A DNA stretch of 64,000 nucleotides from Rubrivivax sp. (GCA_016707445.1 JADJHR010000003.1:372001-436000), one strand, 5' to 3'. Numbered from the stretch's first letter, positions 51,388 to 60,369 are shown. Numbers and translations: made by a program. Notes: generated from the letters alone by a model not told the origin.

Positions 51388-51741
51388 ATGCAATTCGACG
51401 TCAGTGTGGCGCTGACCTGGATCCTGTTCCTGGCGCTGTTTCCGATGGCTTTCGTCTGGCTGCGTCGGGCCTGGCGCATCGCGATGCGGCGCGACCATTC
51501 CGAAGTGGCGCTGAAGGGCGGCACCCCGCCGCCCGATGCCGCACGCTGGGCACCGTATGAGCTGGCGATCAACGCGGTGGCTGGCGTGACGGTGTCGCTC
51601 GTGATCGTGGGCGTGCTGTTTGGCGGCCTGCCCTATAACACCTGGACGGCGATCGCCGGGTCGACGATCTGGTGCAAATTCTTTCTCAGCTTTGCGCTCG
51701 GGCGCCACGCGCACGCTGCCTTCGGCCGCCGCAAGGCGTGA
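51388..51741 (+). CDS. small membrane protein of unknown function
   Basis: The 117-residue product has hydrophobic segments at about 5-27 and 60-80 and possibly 85-105, with a basic loop (RRAWRIAMRRDH) between. The ATG has GGAG upstream. It is translated downstream of the symporter terminator and just before tRNA-Gly. No family was recognised with confidence. It is probably an inner-membrane protein. Confidence 0.65.
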   Translation: MQFDVSVALTWILFLALFPMAFVWLRRAWRIAMRRDHSEVALKGGTPPPDAARWAPYELAINAVAGVTVSLVIVGVLFGGLPYNTWTAIAGSTIWCKFFLSFALGRHAHAAFGRRKA

Positions 51742-51788
51742 TCGGCCCCCGAGTCGGCCACGTTCGATCGCGTAAGATCGTGCCCGCT

Positions 51789-51862
51789 GCGGGTGTAGTT
51801 CAATGGTAGAACGGCAGCTTCCCAAGCTTCATACGTGGGTTCGATTCCCATCACCCGCTCCA
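51789..51862 (+). tRNA. tRNA-Gly (anticodon CCC)
   Basis: The sequence starts GCGGGTG and closes with CACCCGC, discriminator T and encoded CCA (51860-51862). The D-arm is GTAGTTCAATGGTAGAAC. The anticodon loop TTCCCAA gives CCC, reading GGG. The T-arm GTGGGTTCGATTCCCAT is canonical. In the anticodon stem GCAGC/GCTTC one pair is C-T, a mismatch at position 28/42, but the remaining helices are normal. Confidence 0.96.
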
Positions 51863-51956
51863 TCAGCGCCAGTCGCTTTCCGGCCTGATTTGCGACGGAC
51901 TGTCTGATTCTTTGACCGGACTTTCCCGCTCGCGCCCGCGCCCCGCAGGCGGCATC

Positions 51957-52898
51957 ATGTCGTGGCAGCCGCCACCCTGTCCGGACATGACCTCTCCCTT
52001 GCAGATCCTGTGTGTTTCGGCGCAGCCGCCGGACCTTTGGGGGTCGCCTTACGGCCCTTTCGTGATGCAGCCTTGCCTTGGGCTCGATGTGGCTGCCATC
52101 GAACTACAGCGTACGGCCTTCGATGCCGTATTGATCGACCTGCCCACGGCGTCGGCACTGGCTGCGTTGATCGCCTGGCCGGGGCTGTCGCAGGCCGTCG
52201 TCGATGCCGCGGTGGTGGTGCTCAACCCCGAACCCGATGTGCAGCGTGTGCTGCCGCTGCTGGCGTTCGGCGTGCAGGACGTGTTGCCACCCACCGATGC
52301 CGGGCAGCTGGCGCGCGTGCTGCGTCTGGCCATCGAGCGCAAGCGCATCGAGATGGCCGCGCGCAAAGCTTATGCCACCGACCTGGCCACCGGGTTGCCC
52401 AACCACATGCAGCTGCTGGAACACATGAACCATCTGGTGGCGCTGCGCGCGCGCGAGCCGGCGCCGATGGCGCTGATCGTGCTGCGCATCGAAGGCCTGG
52501 TCGCAACCGAGGCGGCGCTCGGCGTCGAGGCGGCCAACGTGCTCAAGCGCAAGGTGGCGGTGCGGTTGCGCTCGGCGCTGCGCGCCAGCGACGTGGTGGC
52601 CTCGCTGGGCGGTGACACCTTCGCGGTGCTGCTGGCCTGGATCGACGCGCCTGACGACGGCGAACGCGTGGCCGGCAAGCTGGCGCAGTCACTCACCCAG
52701 CCCTTCAGCGTGACCGGGCGCGAGCGTCACGTCGGCGTGCGCGCCGGCCTGGCCGCGTTCCCCGAACATGGCGACCGCGCCGAAGACCTGTTGCGCCGCG
52801 CGCTGGGGCAGGCCGCATCGGTGGCCACGGTGGGCCGCGGTGACTACGCGCACGCGGTCGACCGTGGGCCGTCGTCGGCCTCCAACGACGAGGGTTGA
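51957..52898 (+). CDS. GGDEF-like protein with degenerate active site
   Basis: The protein has 313 residues from the ATG at 51957 (51987 is an alternative). The N-terminal part (about 12-135) resembles a receiver-like domain without a clear phospho-acceptor pattern. The C-terminal part (about 140-295) is a GGDEF-fold domain (DLATGLPNHMQLLEHMNHLV, SDVVASLGGDTFAVLLAW). The signature is GGDTF (residues 218-222) instead of GG(D/E)EF, so diguanylate cyclase activity is unlikely. It may bind c-di-GMP or GTP, or act through protein contacts. It starts 94 bp after tRNA-Gly. Confidence 0.82.
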   Translation: MSWQPPPCPDMTSPLQILCVSAQPPDLWGSPYGPFVMQPCLGLDVAAIELQRTAFDAVLIDLPTASALAALIAWPGLSQAVVDAAVVVLNPEPDVQRVLPLLAFGVQDVLPPTDAGQLARVLRLAIERKRIEMAARKAYATDLATGLPNHMQLLEHMNHLVALRAREPAPMALIVLRIEGLVATEAALGVEAANVLKRKVAVRLRSALRASDVVASLGGDTFAVLLAWIDAPDDGERVAGKLAQSLTQPFSVTGRERHVGVRAGLAAFPEHGDRAEDLLRRALGQAASVATVGRGDYAHAVDRGPSSASNDEG

Positions 52899-52934
52899 CG
52901 AAGGCCGGAGGACATCTCGTGTCCTCCAGTTGGT

Positions 52935-54413
52935 TCACTTCAGGATGTCGCCCAGGCAGAGGTATTTCAGCTCGACATAGTCGTCGATGCCCTGGCGTGC
53001 ACCCTCGCGTCCCAGGCCGCTTTGCTTGACGCCGCCGAAAGGCACTTCTGCGGTCGAGATAAGGCCGGTGTTGATGCCCACCATGCCGTACTCCAGCGCC
53101 TCACCGACGCGGAAGATGCGGCCGATGTCGCGGCTGTAGAAATAGCTGGCCAGGCCGAACTCGGTGGCGTTGGCCAGTTGCACGGCCTCGGCCTCGGTTT
53201 CGAAGCGGAACACCGGGGCCACCGGGCCGAAGGTTTCTTCCTTCGCGCACTTCATCTCGGACGTCACGTCGGCCAGCACGGTGGGCGTGTAGAAGCGCTC
53301 GCCGATGCGCGTGCCGCCGACCACGATGCGCGCGCCCTTGGCCACCGCGTCGGCGACATGGCTCTCGACCTTCGCGATCGCCTGCTCGTCGATCATCGGG
53401 CCCTGGCTGACACCGGCTTCGAAGCCGTTGCCCACCTTGATGGTCTGGCTCTTCGCGGCCAGTCGGGCGACGAAGTCGTCATAGACGCCCGACTGCACGT
53501 AGAGCCGGTTCGCGCAGACACAAGTCTGGCCGGCGTTGCGGTACTTGCTGACCATCGCGCCCTCGACTGCGCTCTCGATGTCGGCGTCGTCGAAGACGAT
53601 GAAGGGCGCATTGCCGCCGAGCTCCAGGCTGATCTTCTTGATCGTGGGCGCACATTGCGCGGCCAGGATGCGTCCGACTTCGGTGCTGCCGGTGAACGAC
53701 AAGTGCCGCACCACGTCACTGGCGCACAGCACGCGGCCGATCTCGATCGATCCCGCGCTGTCGGCGGTGACGATGTTCAGCACGCCGGCGGGCATGCCGG
53801 CGCGCTGCGCCAGCTCGGCCACCGCCAGGGCCGACAGCGGCGTCTGTTCAGCCGGCTTGATGATCACCGGGCAGCCGGCGGCCAGGGCCGGTGCCACCTT
53901 GCGCGTGATCATCGCGATCGGAAAATTCCAGGGTGTGATGGCCGCGCACACGCCCACCGGCTGCTTGATGACGATGAAGCGTTTGCCCGGGTCAGTGGCT
54001 GGAATGGTCTCGCCATAGACCCGTCGGCCCTCTTCGGCAAACCATTCCAGGAAGCTGGCACCGTAGACCACCTCGCCACGGGCCTCGGCCAGCGGCTTGC
54101 CCTGTTCGGCAGTCATGATGCGCGCCAGATCATCGGCGTGCTGGTGCAGCAGCGCGAACCATTTCATCAGGATGGTGTGGCGCTCCTTGGCGCTCTTGGC
54201 GCGCCACGACGGCCAGGCCTTGTTGGCGGCCACGATGGCGGTGTGCGCATCGGCCGGGCTCAGGTTGGCCACGTCGGCCAGCTTGTCGCCGGTGGCCGGG
54301 TCGCTGACCTGAAAGCGGGTCGAACCGGCGATCCATTCGCCGCCGATCAGGGCGTCGGTCTTGAGCAGGCTCGAGTCGGCCAGGGCCGACAGGGGTGAGG
54401 TTTTGGTGTCCAT
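52935..54413 (-). CDS. gabD: NAD(P)-dependent succinate/glutarate-semialdehyde dehydrogenase
   Basis: This 492-residue aldehyde dehydrogenase has the catalytic cysteine in NAGQTCVCANR (about residue 298), the conserved glutamate in LELGGNAPFIVFDDADI, and the PWNFP motif in ITPWNFPIAM. The pattern IGGEWIAGSTRFQVSDPATGDKLADVANL is of the GabD/DavD group. It is the last gene of an operon with gcdH and a CoA-transferase gene, so glutarate semialdehyde (lysine/5-aminovalerate breakdown) is a likelier in vivo substrate than succinate semialdehyde. The symbol gabD marks the family; davD is possible. Confidence 0.92.
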   Translation of the reverse strand: MDTKTSPLSALADSSLLKTDALIGGEWIAGSTRFQVSDPATGDKLADVANLSPADAHTAIVAANKAWPSWRAKSAKERHTILMKWFALLHQHADDLARIMTAEQGKPLAEARGEVVYGASFLEWFAEEGRRVYGETIPATDPGKRFIVIKQPVGVCAAITPWNFPIAMITRKVAPALAAGCPVIIKPAEQTPLSALAVAELAQRAGMPAGVLNIVTADSAGSIEIGRVLCASDVVRHLSFTGSTEVGRILAAQCAPTIKKISLELGGNAPFIVFDDADIESAVEGAMVSKYRNAGQTCVCANRLYVQSGVYDDFVARLAAKSQTIKVGNGFEAGVSQGPMIDEQAIAKVESHVADAVAKGARIVVGGTRIGERFYTPTVLADVTSEMKCAKEETFGPVAPVFRFETEAEAVQLANATEFGLASYFYSRDIGRIFRVGEALEYGMVGINTGLISTAEVPFGGVKQSGLGREGARQGIDDYVELKYLCLGDILK

Positions 54414-54428
54414 TGCAGATCTCCGGAT

Positions 54429-55616
54429 CTAGGGTCGGGGCCGCCAGGTCTGGCCGGCGCGGATGGCGTCGCCATGCTGGTCGAGCTGCGGGGGCGGCTG
54501 CTCGGCCAGCGCGCGCTGGCCGTTGAAGCGCATCGGGTTGGCCACCATCGGCACGGCGCGGCCCTGGTGATCGTGCAGCTGCGTCTGCAGGCCCCGATGC
54601 ACCACCTGGCGGTGCTCGAAGACCTGCGGCAGGTTCAGGATCGGCGCGCAGGGCACGGCGTTGGGTTCGAGCAGATCGCACCAGCCCTGCGTCGTGCGCT
54701 GCTGCATCCAGCCACCGATGATCGGCATCAGCGTGTCGCGGTGTTCGATGCGCGCCGAGTTGTTGGCGAAGCGCGGGTCCAGCGCCACCTCGGGGTGGCC
54801 GGCCAGCTGGCACAGGCGCATGAACTGCCTGTCGTTGCCGACCGCCAGCACGATGTGGCCGTCCTGAGTGGGCAGCACCTGGTAGGGCACCACATTGGCG
54901 TGGGCGTTGCCCATGCGCTGCGGCGTGACGCTGCCGACCAGGTAGTTGCTGGCCTGGTTGGCCAGCACGGCCACCTGCACGTCGAGCAGCGCGGCGTCGA
55001 CATGGCAGCCGCGGCCCGTGTGTTCGGCCTGCCGCAGTGCCGCCAGGATGGCCGTGGTGGCGTACAGGCCGGTGAACAGGTCGGCCACCGCCACGCCCAC
55101 CTTCTGCGGTTGGCTGCCCGGCGTTCCCGCTTTCTCGCCGGTCACGCTCATCAGCCCGCCGGTGGCCTGGATGGCGAAGTCATATCCCGCAGCCTGGGCG
55201 TAGGGCCCGTCCTGACCATAGCCGGTGACCGAGCAGTACACCAGGCGCGGGTTGATTGCCGACAGCGCAGCGTAGTCGAGACCGTACTTCGCCAGTTGCC
55301 CGACCTTGTAGTTCTCGAGCACGATGTCGGCATCGCGCGCCAGATCACGCACCAAGGCAGCACCTTCAACGCTGGCGATGTCGATCGCCACCGAGCGCTT
55401 GCCGCGGTTGCAGCTGAGGTAATAGGCGGCCATGCGGTCGGCCTTGTCGCCCCACCAGGGCGGCCCCCAGGCGCGCGTGTCGTCGCCGTCGCCCGGGCGT
55501 TCGACCTTGATCACGTCGGCGCCGTAGTCGGCCAGCAACTGGCCTGACCACGGACCTGCCAGCACACGCGACAAATCCAGAACCCGGACGCCGGCCAGCG
55601 GCTTGGGATGGGTCAT
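54429..55616 (-). CDS. CaiB/BaiF CoA-transferase (probable succinyl-CoA:glutarate type)
   Basis: This class III CoA-transferase of 395 residues has LAGVRVLDLSRVLAGPWSGQLLADYGADVIKVE as its N-terminal signature. The catalytic Asp is in CHVDAALLDVQVAVLANQ (about residue 175). Located between gcdH and the semialdehyde dehydrogenase gene, it most probably activates glutarate to glutaryl-CoA, as for the human SUGCT homologue. The first base of its ATG is 73 bp after the gcdH stop. The substrate is inferred from context. Confidence 0.9.
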   Translation of the reverse strand: MTHPKPLAGVRVLDLSRVLAGPWSGQLLADYGADVIKVERPGDGDDTRAWGPPWWGDKADRMAAYYLSCNRGKRSVAIDIASVEGAALVRDLARDADIVLENYKVGQLAKYGLDYAALSAINPRLVYCSVTGYGQDGPYAQAAGYDFAIQATGGLMSVTGEKAGTPGSQPQKVGVAVADLFTGLYATTAILAALRQAEHTGRGCHVDAALLDVQVAVLANQASNYLVGSVTPQRMGNAHANVVPYQVLPTQDGHIVLAVGNDRQFMRLCQLAGHPEVALDPRFANNSARIEHRDTLMPIIGGWMQQRTTQGWCDLLEPNAVPCAPILNLPQVFEHRQVVHRGLQTQLHDHQGRAVPMVANPMRFNGQRALAEQPPPQLDQHGDAIRAGQTWRPRP

Positions 55617-55689
55617 GACGCCCTCCTGCCGCTGCGCGTTGTGCCTCCGATGTGGAGCAAGTGCGGCCTAAGCGTCTGGATTGCACGCA

Positions 55690-56871
55690 TCAATTGAACG
55701 CGGCAATGCCGGTGATCGCACGCCCGAGGATCAGCGCATGGATGTCGTGCGTGCCTTCGTAGGTGTTGACCACCTCGAGGTTCACCACATGGCGGATCAC
55801 GCCGTACTCGTCGCTGATGCCGTTGCCCCCCAGCATGTCGCGCGCCACACGCGCGATGTCCAGCGCCTTGCCGCAGCTGTTGCGCTTGACGATGCTGGTG
55901 GCTTCGACCGACGCCGTGCCGGCATCTTTCATGCGGCCCAGCTGCAGACAGCTCTGCAGGCCCAGCGCGATCTCGGTCAGCATGTCGGCCAGCTTCTTCT
56001 GGACCAGCTGGTTGGCCGCCAACGGGCGGCCGAACTGGTTGCGGTCCAGCACGTATTGCCGTGCGCGGTGGAAGCAGTCCTCGGCCGCGCCCAGCGCACC
56101 CCAGGCGATGCCGTAGCGCGCGCTGTTCAGGCAGGTGAACGGGCCCTTCAGGCCGCGCACGTCGGGGAAGGCGTTTTCCTCGGGGCAGAACACCTGATCC
56201 ATCACGATCTCGCCGGTGATGCTGGCGCGCAGGCCGACCTTGGAGTGGATGGTCGGCGCCGAAAGGCCCTTCATGCCCTTGTCGAGGATGAAACCGCGGA
56301 TCTGGCCGCCGTCGTCCTTGGCCCAGACCACGAAGACGTCGGCAATCGGGCTGTTGCTGATCCACATCTTGGCGCCGCTGATGGCGTAGCCGCCGTCGAC
56401 CTTCTTCGCGCGCGTGACCATGCTGCCGGGGTCGGACCCATGGTTGGGCTCGGTCAGGCCGAAGCAGCCGATCCATTCGCCTGTGGCCAGCTTGGGCAGG
56501 TACTTGCGCTTCTGCGCTTCGGTGCCGAATTCGTTGATCGGCACCATTACCAACGAGCTTTGCACGCTCATCATTGATCGATAGCCCGAATCCACCCGCT
56601 CGACCTCGCGCGCAATCAAGCCGTAGCAGACGTAGTTCAGCCCCGTGCCCCCGTAGGCTTCAGGGATGGTCGGGCCCAGCAGGCCCAACTCGCCCATCTC
56701 GCTGAAGATCGCGGGGTCGGTCTTCTCGTGCCGAAAGGCCTCCTGCACGCGCGGCGCCAGGCGGTCCTGACAGTACGCACGCGCAGCGTCGCGCACGGCG
56801 CGTTCGTCGTCGCTGAGCTGATGCTCGAGCAGCAAAGGGTCGTCCCAGGCGAATTGGGCGGCTTTGGCCAT
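55690..56871 (-). CDS. gcdH: glutaryl-CoA dehydrogenase
   Basis: This FAD-dependent acyl-CoA dehydrogenase of 393 residues converts glutaryl-CoA to crotonyl-CoA and CO2. The catalytic base is Glu372 in NTYEGTHDIHALILGRAITGI, the glutaryl-CoA-type ending. FGLTEPNHGSDPGSMVTRA is the FAD/substrate motif, and RNQFGRPLAANQLVQKKLADM is also family-specific. It leads the gcdH-CoA-transferase-gabD operon. No regulator gene (the usual LysR gcdR) is adjacent; instead a toxin-antitoxin pair lies upstream on the other strand. Confidence 0.94.
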   Translation of the reverse strand: MAKAAQFAWDDPLLLEHQLSDDERAVRDAARAYCQDRLAPRVQEAFRHEKTDPAIFSEMGELGLLGPTIPEAYGGTGLNYVCYGLIAREVERVDSGYRSMMSVQSSLVMVPINEFGTEAQKRKYLPKLATGEWIGCFGLTEPNHGSDPGSMVTRAKKVDGGYAISGAKMWISNSPIADVFVVWAKDDGGQIRGFILDKGMKGLSAPTIHSKVGLRASITGEIVMDQVFCPEENAFPDVRGLKGPFTCLNSARYGIAWGALGAAEDCFHRARQYVLDRNQFGRPLAANQLVQKKLADMLTEIALGLQSCLQLGRMKDAGTASVEATSIVKRNSCGKALDIARVARDMLGGNGISDEYGVIRHVVNLEVVNTYEGTHDIHALILGRAITGIAAFN

Positions 56872-56964
56872 GGTGGGTTCTCCGGTAAGGGCAGCAAACG
56901 TCGCACGATAGCAAGATCGGGACGGGTCGACCGTCGCCGCAGTGAAGCTTGTCGGCTGACGAGC

Positions 56965-56986
56965 TATAATCTGGTTGATTCAACCA
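56965..56986 (+). promoter_or_regulatory. promoter/operator of the vapBC-alaS unit
   Basis: A TATAAT hexamer (56965-56970) is followed at once by TGGTTGA-T-TCAACCA (56972-56986), a perfect 7-bp palindrome with one central base. It ends 14 bp before the antitoxin ATG. Position over the start of transcription is typical of toxin-antitoxin autoregulation. No good -35 is visible. Confidence 0.7.
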
Positions 56987-57000
56987 ATTGACTCGTCGTC

Positions 57001-57243
57001 ATGGAATCAATCGGACTGTTCGAAGCCAAGACCCATCTGTCTGAACTGGTGGCAAGGGCGGAGCGTGGCGAGGAAGTGGTGATCACTCGTCACAACAAGC
57101 CGGTGGCAAAGCTGGTGCCCATCTCCAGCGGCGAACCCGACGCCGCCGCGCGGCGCGTTGCCATCAATGCACTTTTGCGCGGCGCTCGCGGACGTGTGTT
57201 GGGCGTTGACCGGAATGTTCTGCGCGAAGAAGGCCGACGGTGA
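57001..57243 (+). CDS. Phd/YefM-type antitoxin (VapB-like)
   Basis: The 80-residue antitoxin has an N-terminal DNA-binding/dimerisation fold of the Phd/YefM family (IGLFEAKTHLSELVARAERGEEVVITRHNKPVAKLVP). The C-terminal tail (ARRVAINALLRGARGRV...LREEGRR) would wrap around the toxin. It sits right after a palindromic operator. Its stop overlaps the GTG start of the PIN-domain toxin (GTGA), which keeps production coupled. Confidence 0.93.
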   Translation: MESIGLFEAKTHLSELVARAERGEEVVITRHNKPVAKLVPISSGEPDAAARRVAINALLRGARGRVLGVDRNVLREEGRR

Positions 57244-57680
57244 GCCAGGCGCCGGGTTTTCTGCTCGACAGTTCGGTGGCGCTGGGCGCCTTCTTCGAGG
57301 ACGAGCAGGACGACTACTCGCTGGGTGTGTGGCGCTCGCTGGCCACAGCGCCGGCTTTCGTGCCGGCGCTGTGGCACCTGGAGATGGGCAACATCCTTTC
57401 GCGCGCGCTGCGCGCCGGCCGCATTTCGCACGACGCGCTTGCCGACTGCTGGTCGCGCATCGACATGGTAGGGCTGCGGGTATTGCCGATGCATGGTGAC
57501 GCCCGTCACTGGACCCAGCGTGCCGCCGATTGGGGCCTGAGCGCCTACGATGCCTGTTACCTGGACACTGCGCTGCAGCAGCGCTTGCCGCTGGCCACCA
57601 AGGACCGACTGCTGGCCGATGCCGCGCGCCGCGTCGGTGTCCCGATCTACCTGAACCGTTCTCCTGAAAGCCGACGATGA
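57240..57680 (+). CDS. vapC: PIN-domain toxin (VapC-like)
   Basis: This 146-residue PIN-domain RNase has acidic residues at Asp10 (LLDSSV), Glu48 (WHLEMGN), Asp104 (SAYDACYLD) and Asp122 (LATKDRLL), the set needed to bind Mg2+ and cleave RNA. All are present, so the toxin is likely active. VapC toxins commonly cut tRNA. The start is GTG; the stop overlaps the alaS start by four bases (ATGA), so toxin and an essential tRNA synthetase are in one coupled unit. Confidence 0.92.
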   Translation: MSQAPGFLLDSSVALGAFFEDEQDDYSLGVWRSLATAPAFVPALWHLEMGNILSRALRAGRISHDALADCWSRIDMVGLRVLPMHGDARHWTQRAADWGLSAYDACYLDTALQQRLPLATKDRLLADAARRVGVPIYLNRSPESRR

Positions 57681-60340
57681 AAGCCGCCGAGATCCGTTCC
57701 ACCTTCCTCAAGTACTTCGAGTCCAAGGGCCACCAGGTCGTGGCCTCCAGCCCGGTGGTGCCCGGCGACGACCCGACGCTGCTGTTCACCAATGCCGGCA
57801 TGAACCAGTTCAAGGACGTGTTCCTGGGCTTCGACAAGCGGCCCTACACGCGTGCGGCCACGGCGCAGAAGTGCATCCGCGCCGGCGGCAAGCACAACGA
57901 CCTGGAGAACGTGGGCTACACCGCGCGCCACCACACCTTCTTCGAGATGCTGGGTAATTTCAGCTTCGGCGACTACTTCAAGAAAGACGCGATCGCCTAC
58001 GCCTGGGAACTGCTGACGGTGCATTTCAAGCTGCCCGCGGACAAGCTGTGGGCCACCGTCTACGCCGACGACGACGAGGCCTACGACATCTGGCGCAAGG
58101 ACATCGGGCTGCCGGCCGAGCGCATCGTGCGCATCGGCGACAACAAGGGCGGCCGCTACATGTCCGACAACTTCTGGATGATGGGCGACACCGGCCCCTG
58201 CGGACCGTGCAGCGAGATCTTCTACGACCATGGCCCCGAAGTCGAAGGCGGGCCGCCTGGCAGCGCCGAGCAGGACGGCGACCGCTACATCGAGATCTGG
58301 AACAACGTCTTCATGCAGTTCAACCGCAGTGAAGACGGCGTGATGCACCGCCTGCCCAAACCCAGCGTCGACACCGGCATGGGCCTGGAGCGGTTGGCCG
58401 CTGTGCTGCAGCACGTGCACAGCAACTACGAGATCGACCTCTTCGTGCGTCTGCTGGCGGCGGCCAAGGACGCGGTCGATGGTGTCAGCGCGCCGGGGGC
58501 GTCATCGTCATCCGGTGTTGCGGGCGCCGGTTGCGACAAGACATCGCCGTCACTGAAGGTCATCGTCGACCACATCCGCGCCTGCACCTTCACCATCGTC
58601 GACGGCGTGATCCCGGGCAACGAAGGCCGCGGCTACGTGCTGCGCCGCATCGCCCGCCGTGCCATCCGGCACGGCTACAAGCTGGGCGCGCGCAAGCCCT
58701 TTTTCCATACGCTGGTGGCACCGCTGGCGGCCGAGATGGGCGAGGCCTACCCCGAGCTGCGCCGCGACATGGTGCGAATCACCGACGTACTGAAGCAGGA
58801 AGAGGAGCGCTTCTTCCAGACCATCGCCAATGGCATGCAGATCCTGGAAGAGACGCTCGCCGGTGGCACCCGCGTGGTCGACGGCGACACCGCCTTCAAG
58901 CTGCACGACACCTTCGGCTTCCCGCTCGACCTGACCGCCGACGTCTGCCGCGAGCGCGGCGTGACGGTGGACGAGGCCGGCTTCAACGCGGCGATGAACC
59001 GCCAGCGCGAGCAGGCGCGTGCCTCGGCCAAGTTCAAGGTCGCAGCCGGGCTGGACTACAGCGGTGACGACACCGGCTTTCACGGCTACGAGCACCTGGT
59101 GTGCGAGCACAGCCAGGTGGTTGCCCTGTACGTTGAAGGTACAGCGGTCACGCGCGCCAAGGCCGGTGACGATGTCGTCATCGTGCTCGACCACACGCCG
59201 TTCTACGCCGAGAGCGGCGGCCAGGTGGGCGACACCGGCGAGTTGCGCAATCCGCGTGCGCGCGTGATCGTCGAAGACACCGTCAAGGTGCAGGCCGCGG
59301 TGCACGGGCACCAGGGCCGCATCGTCGAAGGCGAGGTCGAGCTGGGCGACCGCTTCGTCGCGCGCGTCGATGGTGAGCGCCGTGCACGCACCGTGCGCAA
59401 CCACAGCGCCACTCACCTGATGCACAAGGCGCTGCGCGAGGTGCTGGGCGGCCATGTGCAGCAAAAGGGCTCGCTGGTCACGCCCGATCGAACGCGCTTC
59501 GACTTTGCGCACAACGCCCCGGTGACGGATGCGCAGATCGCGCAGGTCGAGGCCCTGGTGAATGCCGAGATCCTGCTCAATGCCGCTGTGCAGGCGCGTG
59601 TGCTGCCGATCGACGAGGCGCATAAGCTTGGCGCCATGATGCTGTTCGGCGAGAAGTACGGTGACCAGGTGCGCGTGCTCGATATCGGCAGCAGCCGCGA
59701 GCTGTGCGGCGGCACCCATGTGCAGCGCAGCGGTGACATCGGCCTGTTCAAGATCGTCGCCGAGACCGGGGTCGCAGCCGGCATCCGCCGCGTCGAGGCC
59801 GTCACCGGTGACAACGCGCTGGCCTACCTGCAGCAGGTCGAAGGTGCGCTGGGCGCCGTCGCCGGCACGCTCAAGGTCACGCCGGCCGAGGTCGGCGGCC
59901 GTGTCGATGCGCTGCTGGACCAGTTGCGCGCGCTGGACAAGGAGGTCACGGCGCTCAAGAGCAAGCTGGCCTCGTCGCAGGGCGACGACCTGGTGGCGCA
60001 GGCGGTGGACGTGCAGGGTTTGAAGGTACTGGCCGCCACGCTGCAGGGCGCCGATGCCAAAGCGCTGCGCGAGACCATGGACCAGCTGAAGAACAAGCTG
60101 AAATCGGCCGCCATCGTGCTGGCGGCGGTGGATGGCGGCAAGGTGCAGCTGGCAGCCGGCGTCACGGCCGACCGCATGGCGCGCATCAAGGCCGGCGAGC
60201 TGGTCAATTTCGTCGCTGGCCAGGTGGGCGGCAAGGGCGGCGGCAAGCCCGATCTGGCGATGGCTGGGGGCACCGACGCCAGCGCGCTGCCGCAGGCGCT
60301 GGCCTCGGTGGCGGGCTGGGTGGCCGAACGGCTGAAGTGA
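57677..60340 (+). CDS. alaS: alanyl-tRNA synthetase
   Basis: This class II synthetase of 887 residues charges tRNA-Ala and edits mischarged Ser/Gly. The catalytic core contains AAQKCIRAGGKHNDLENVGYTARHHTFFEMLGNFSFGDYF. The editing domain motif HSATHLMHKALREVLG and the CGGTHV zinc-site motif are intact, and a C-Ala domain ends the chain. A Ser/Gly-rich insert (GVSAPGASSSSGVAGAG) lies before the conserved KVIVDHIRACTF. The ATG overlaps the toxin stop (ATGA). It ends 29 bp before the convergent kinase gene. No alaS-specific leader is seen. Confidence 0.97.
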   Translation: MKAAEIRSTFLKYFESKGHQVVASSPVVPGDDPTLLFTNAGMNQFKDVFLGFDKRPYTRAATAQKCIRAGGKHNDLENVGYTARHHTFFEMLGNFSFGDYFKKDAIAYAWELLTVHFKLPADKLWATVYADDDEAYDIWRKDIGLPAERIVRIGDNKGGRYMSDNFWMMGDTGPCGPCSEIFYDHGPEVEGGPPGSAEQDGDRYIEIWNNVFMQFNRSEDGVMHRLPKPSVDTGMGLERLAAVLQHVHSNYEIDLFVRLLAAAKDAVDGVSAPGASSSSGVAGAGCDKTSPSLKVIVDHIRACTFTIVDGVIPGNEGRGYVLRRIARRAIRHGYKLGARKPFFHTLVAPLAAEMGEAYPELRRDMVRITDVLKQEEERFFQTIANGMQILEETLAGGTRVVDGDTAFKLHDTFGFPLDLTADVCRERGVTVDEAGFNAAMNRQREQARASAKFKVAAGLDYSGDDTGFHGYEHLVCEHSQVVALYVEGTAVTRAKAGDDVVIVLDHTPFYAESGGQVGDTGELRNPRARVIVEDTVKVQAAVHGHQGRIVEGEVELGDRFVARVDGERRARTVRNHSATHLMHKALREVLGGHVQQKGSLVTPDRTRFDFAHNAPVTDAQIAQVEALVNAEILLNAAVQARVLPIDEAHKLGAMMLFGEKYGDQVRVLDIGSSRELCGGTHVQRSGDIGLFKIVAETGVAAGIRRVEAVTGDNALAYLQQVEGALGAVAGTLKVTPAEVGGRVDALLDQLRALDKEVTALKSKLASSQGDDLVAQAVDVQGLKVLAATLQGADAKALRETMDQLKNKLKSAAIVLAAVDGGKVQLAAGVTADRMARIKAGELVNFVAGQVGGKGGGKPDLAMAGGTDASALPQALASVAGWVAERLK

Positions 60341-60369
60341 TGTGCCGGTAGGTGCAGCGGCTGCGCGGT

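Noticed and set aside
49671..51572. 633-codon minus-strand frame opposite the symporter
   Set aside because: Composition (His/Asp/Gln-rich) and lack of motifs show it is a shadow of the symporter gene.
51819..51835. tRNA pseudogene because of a C-T mismatch in the anticodon stem
   Set aside because: All other helices, the CCC anticodon loop, T-loop and encoded CCA are intact; a single 28/42 mismatch is tolerated in functional tRNAs.
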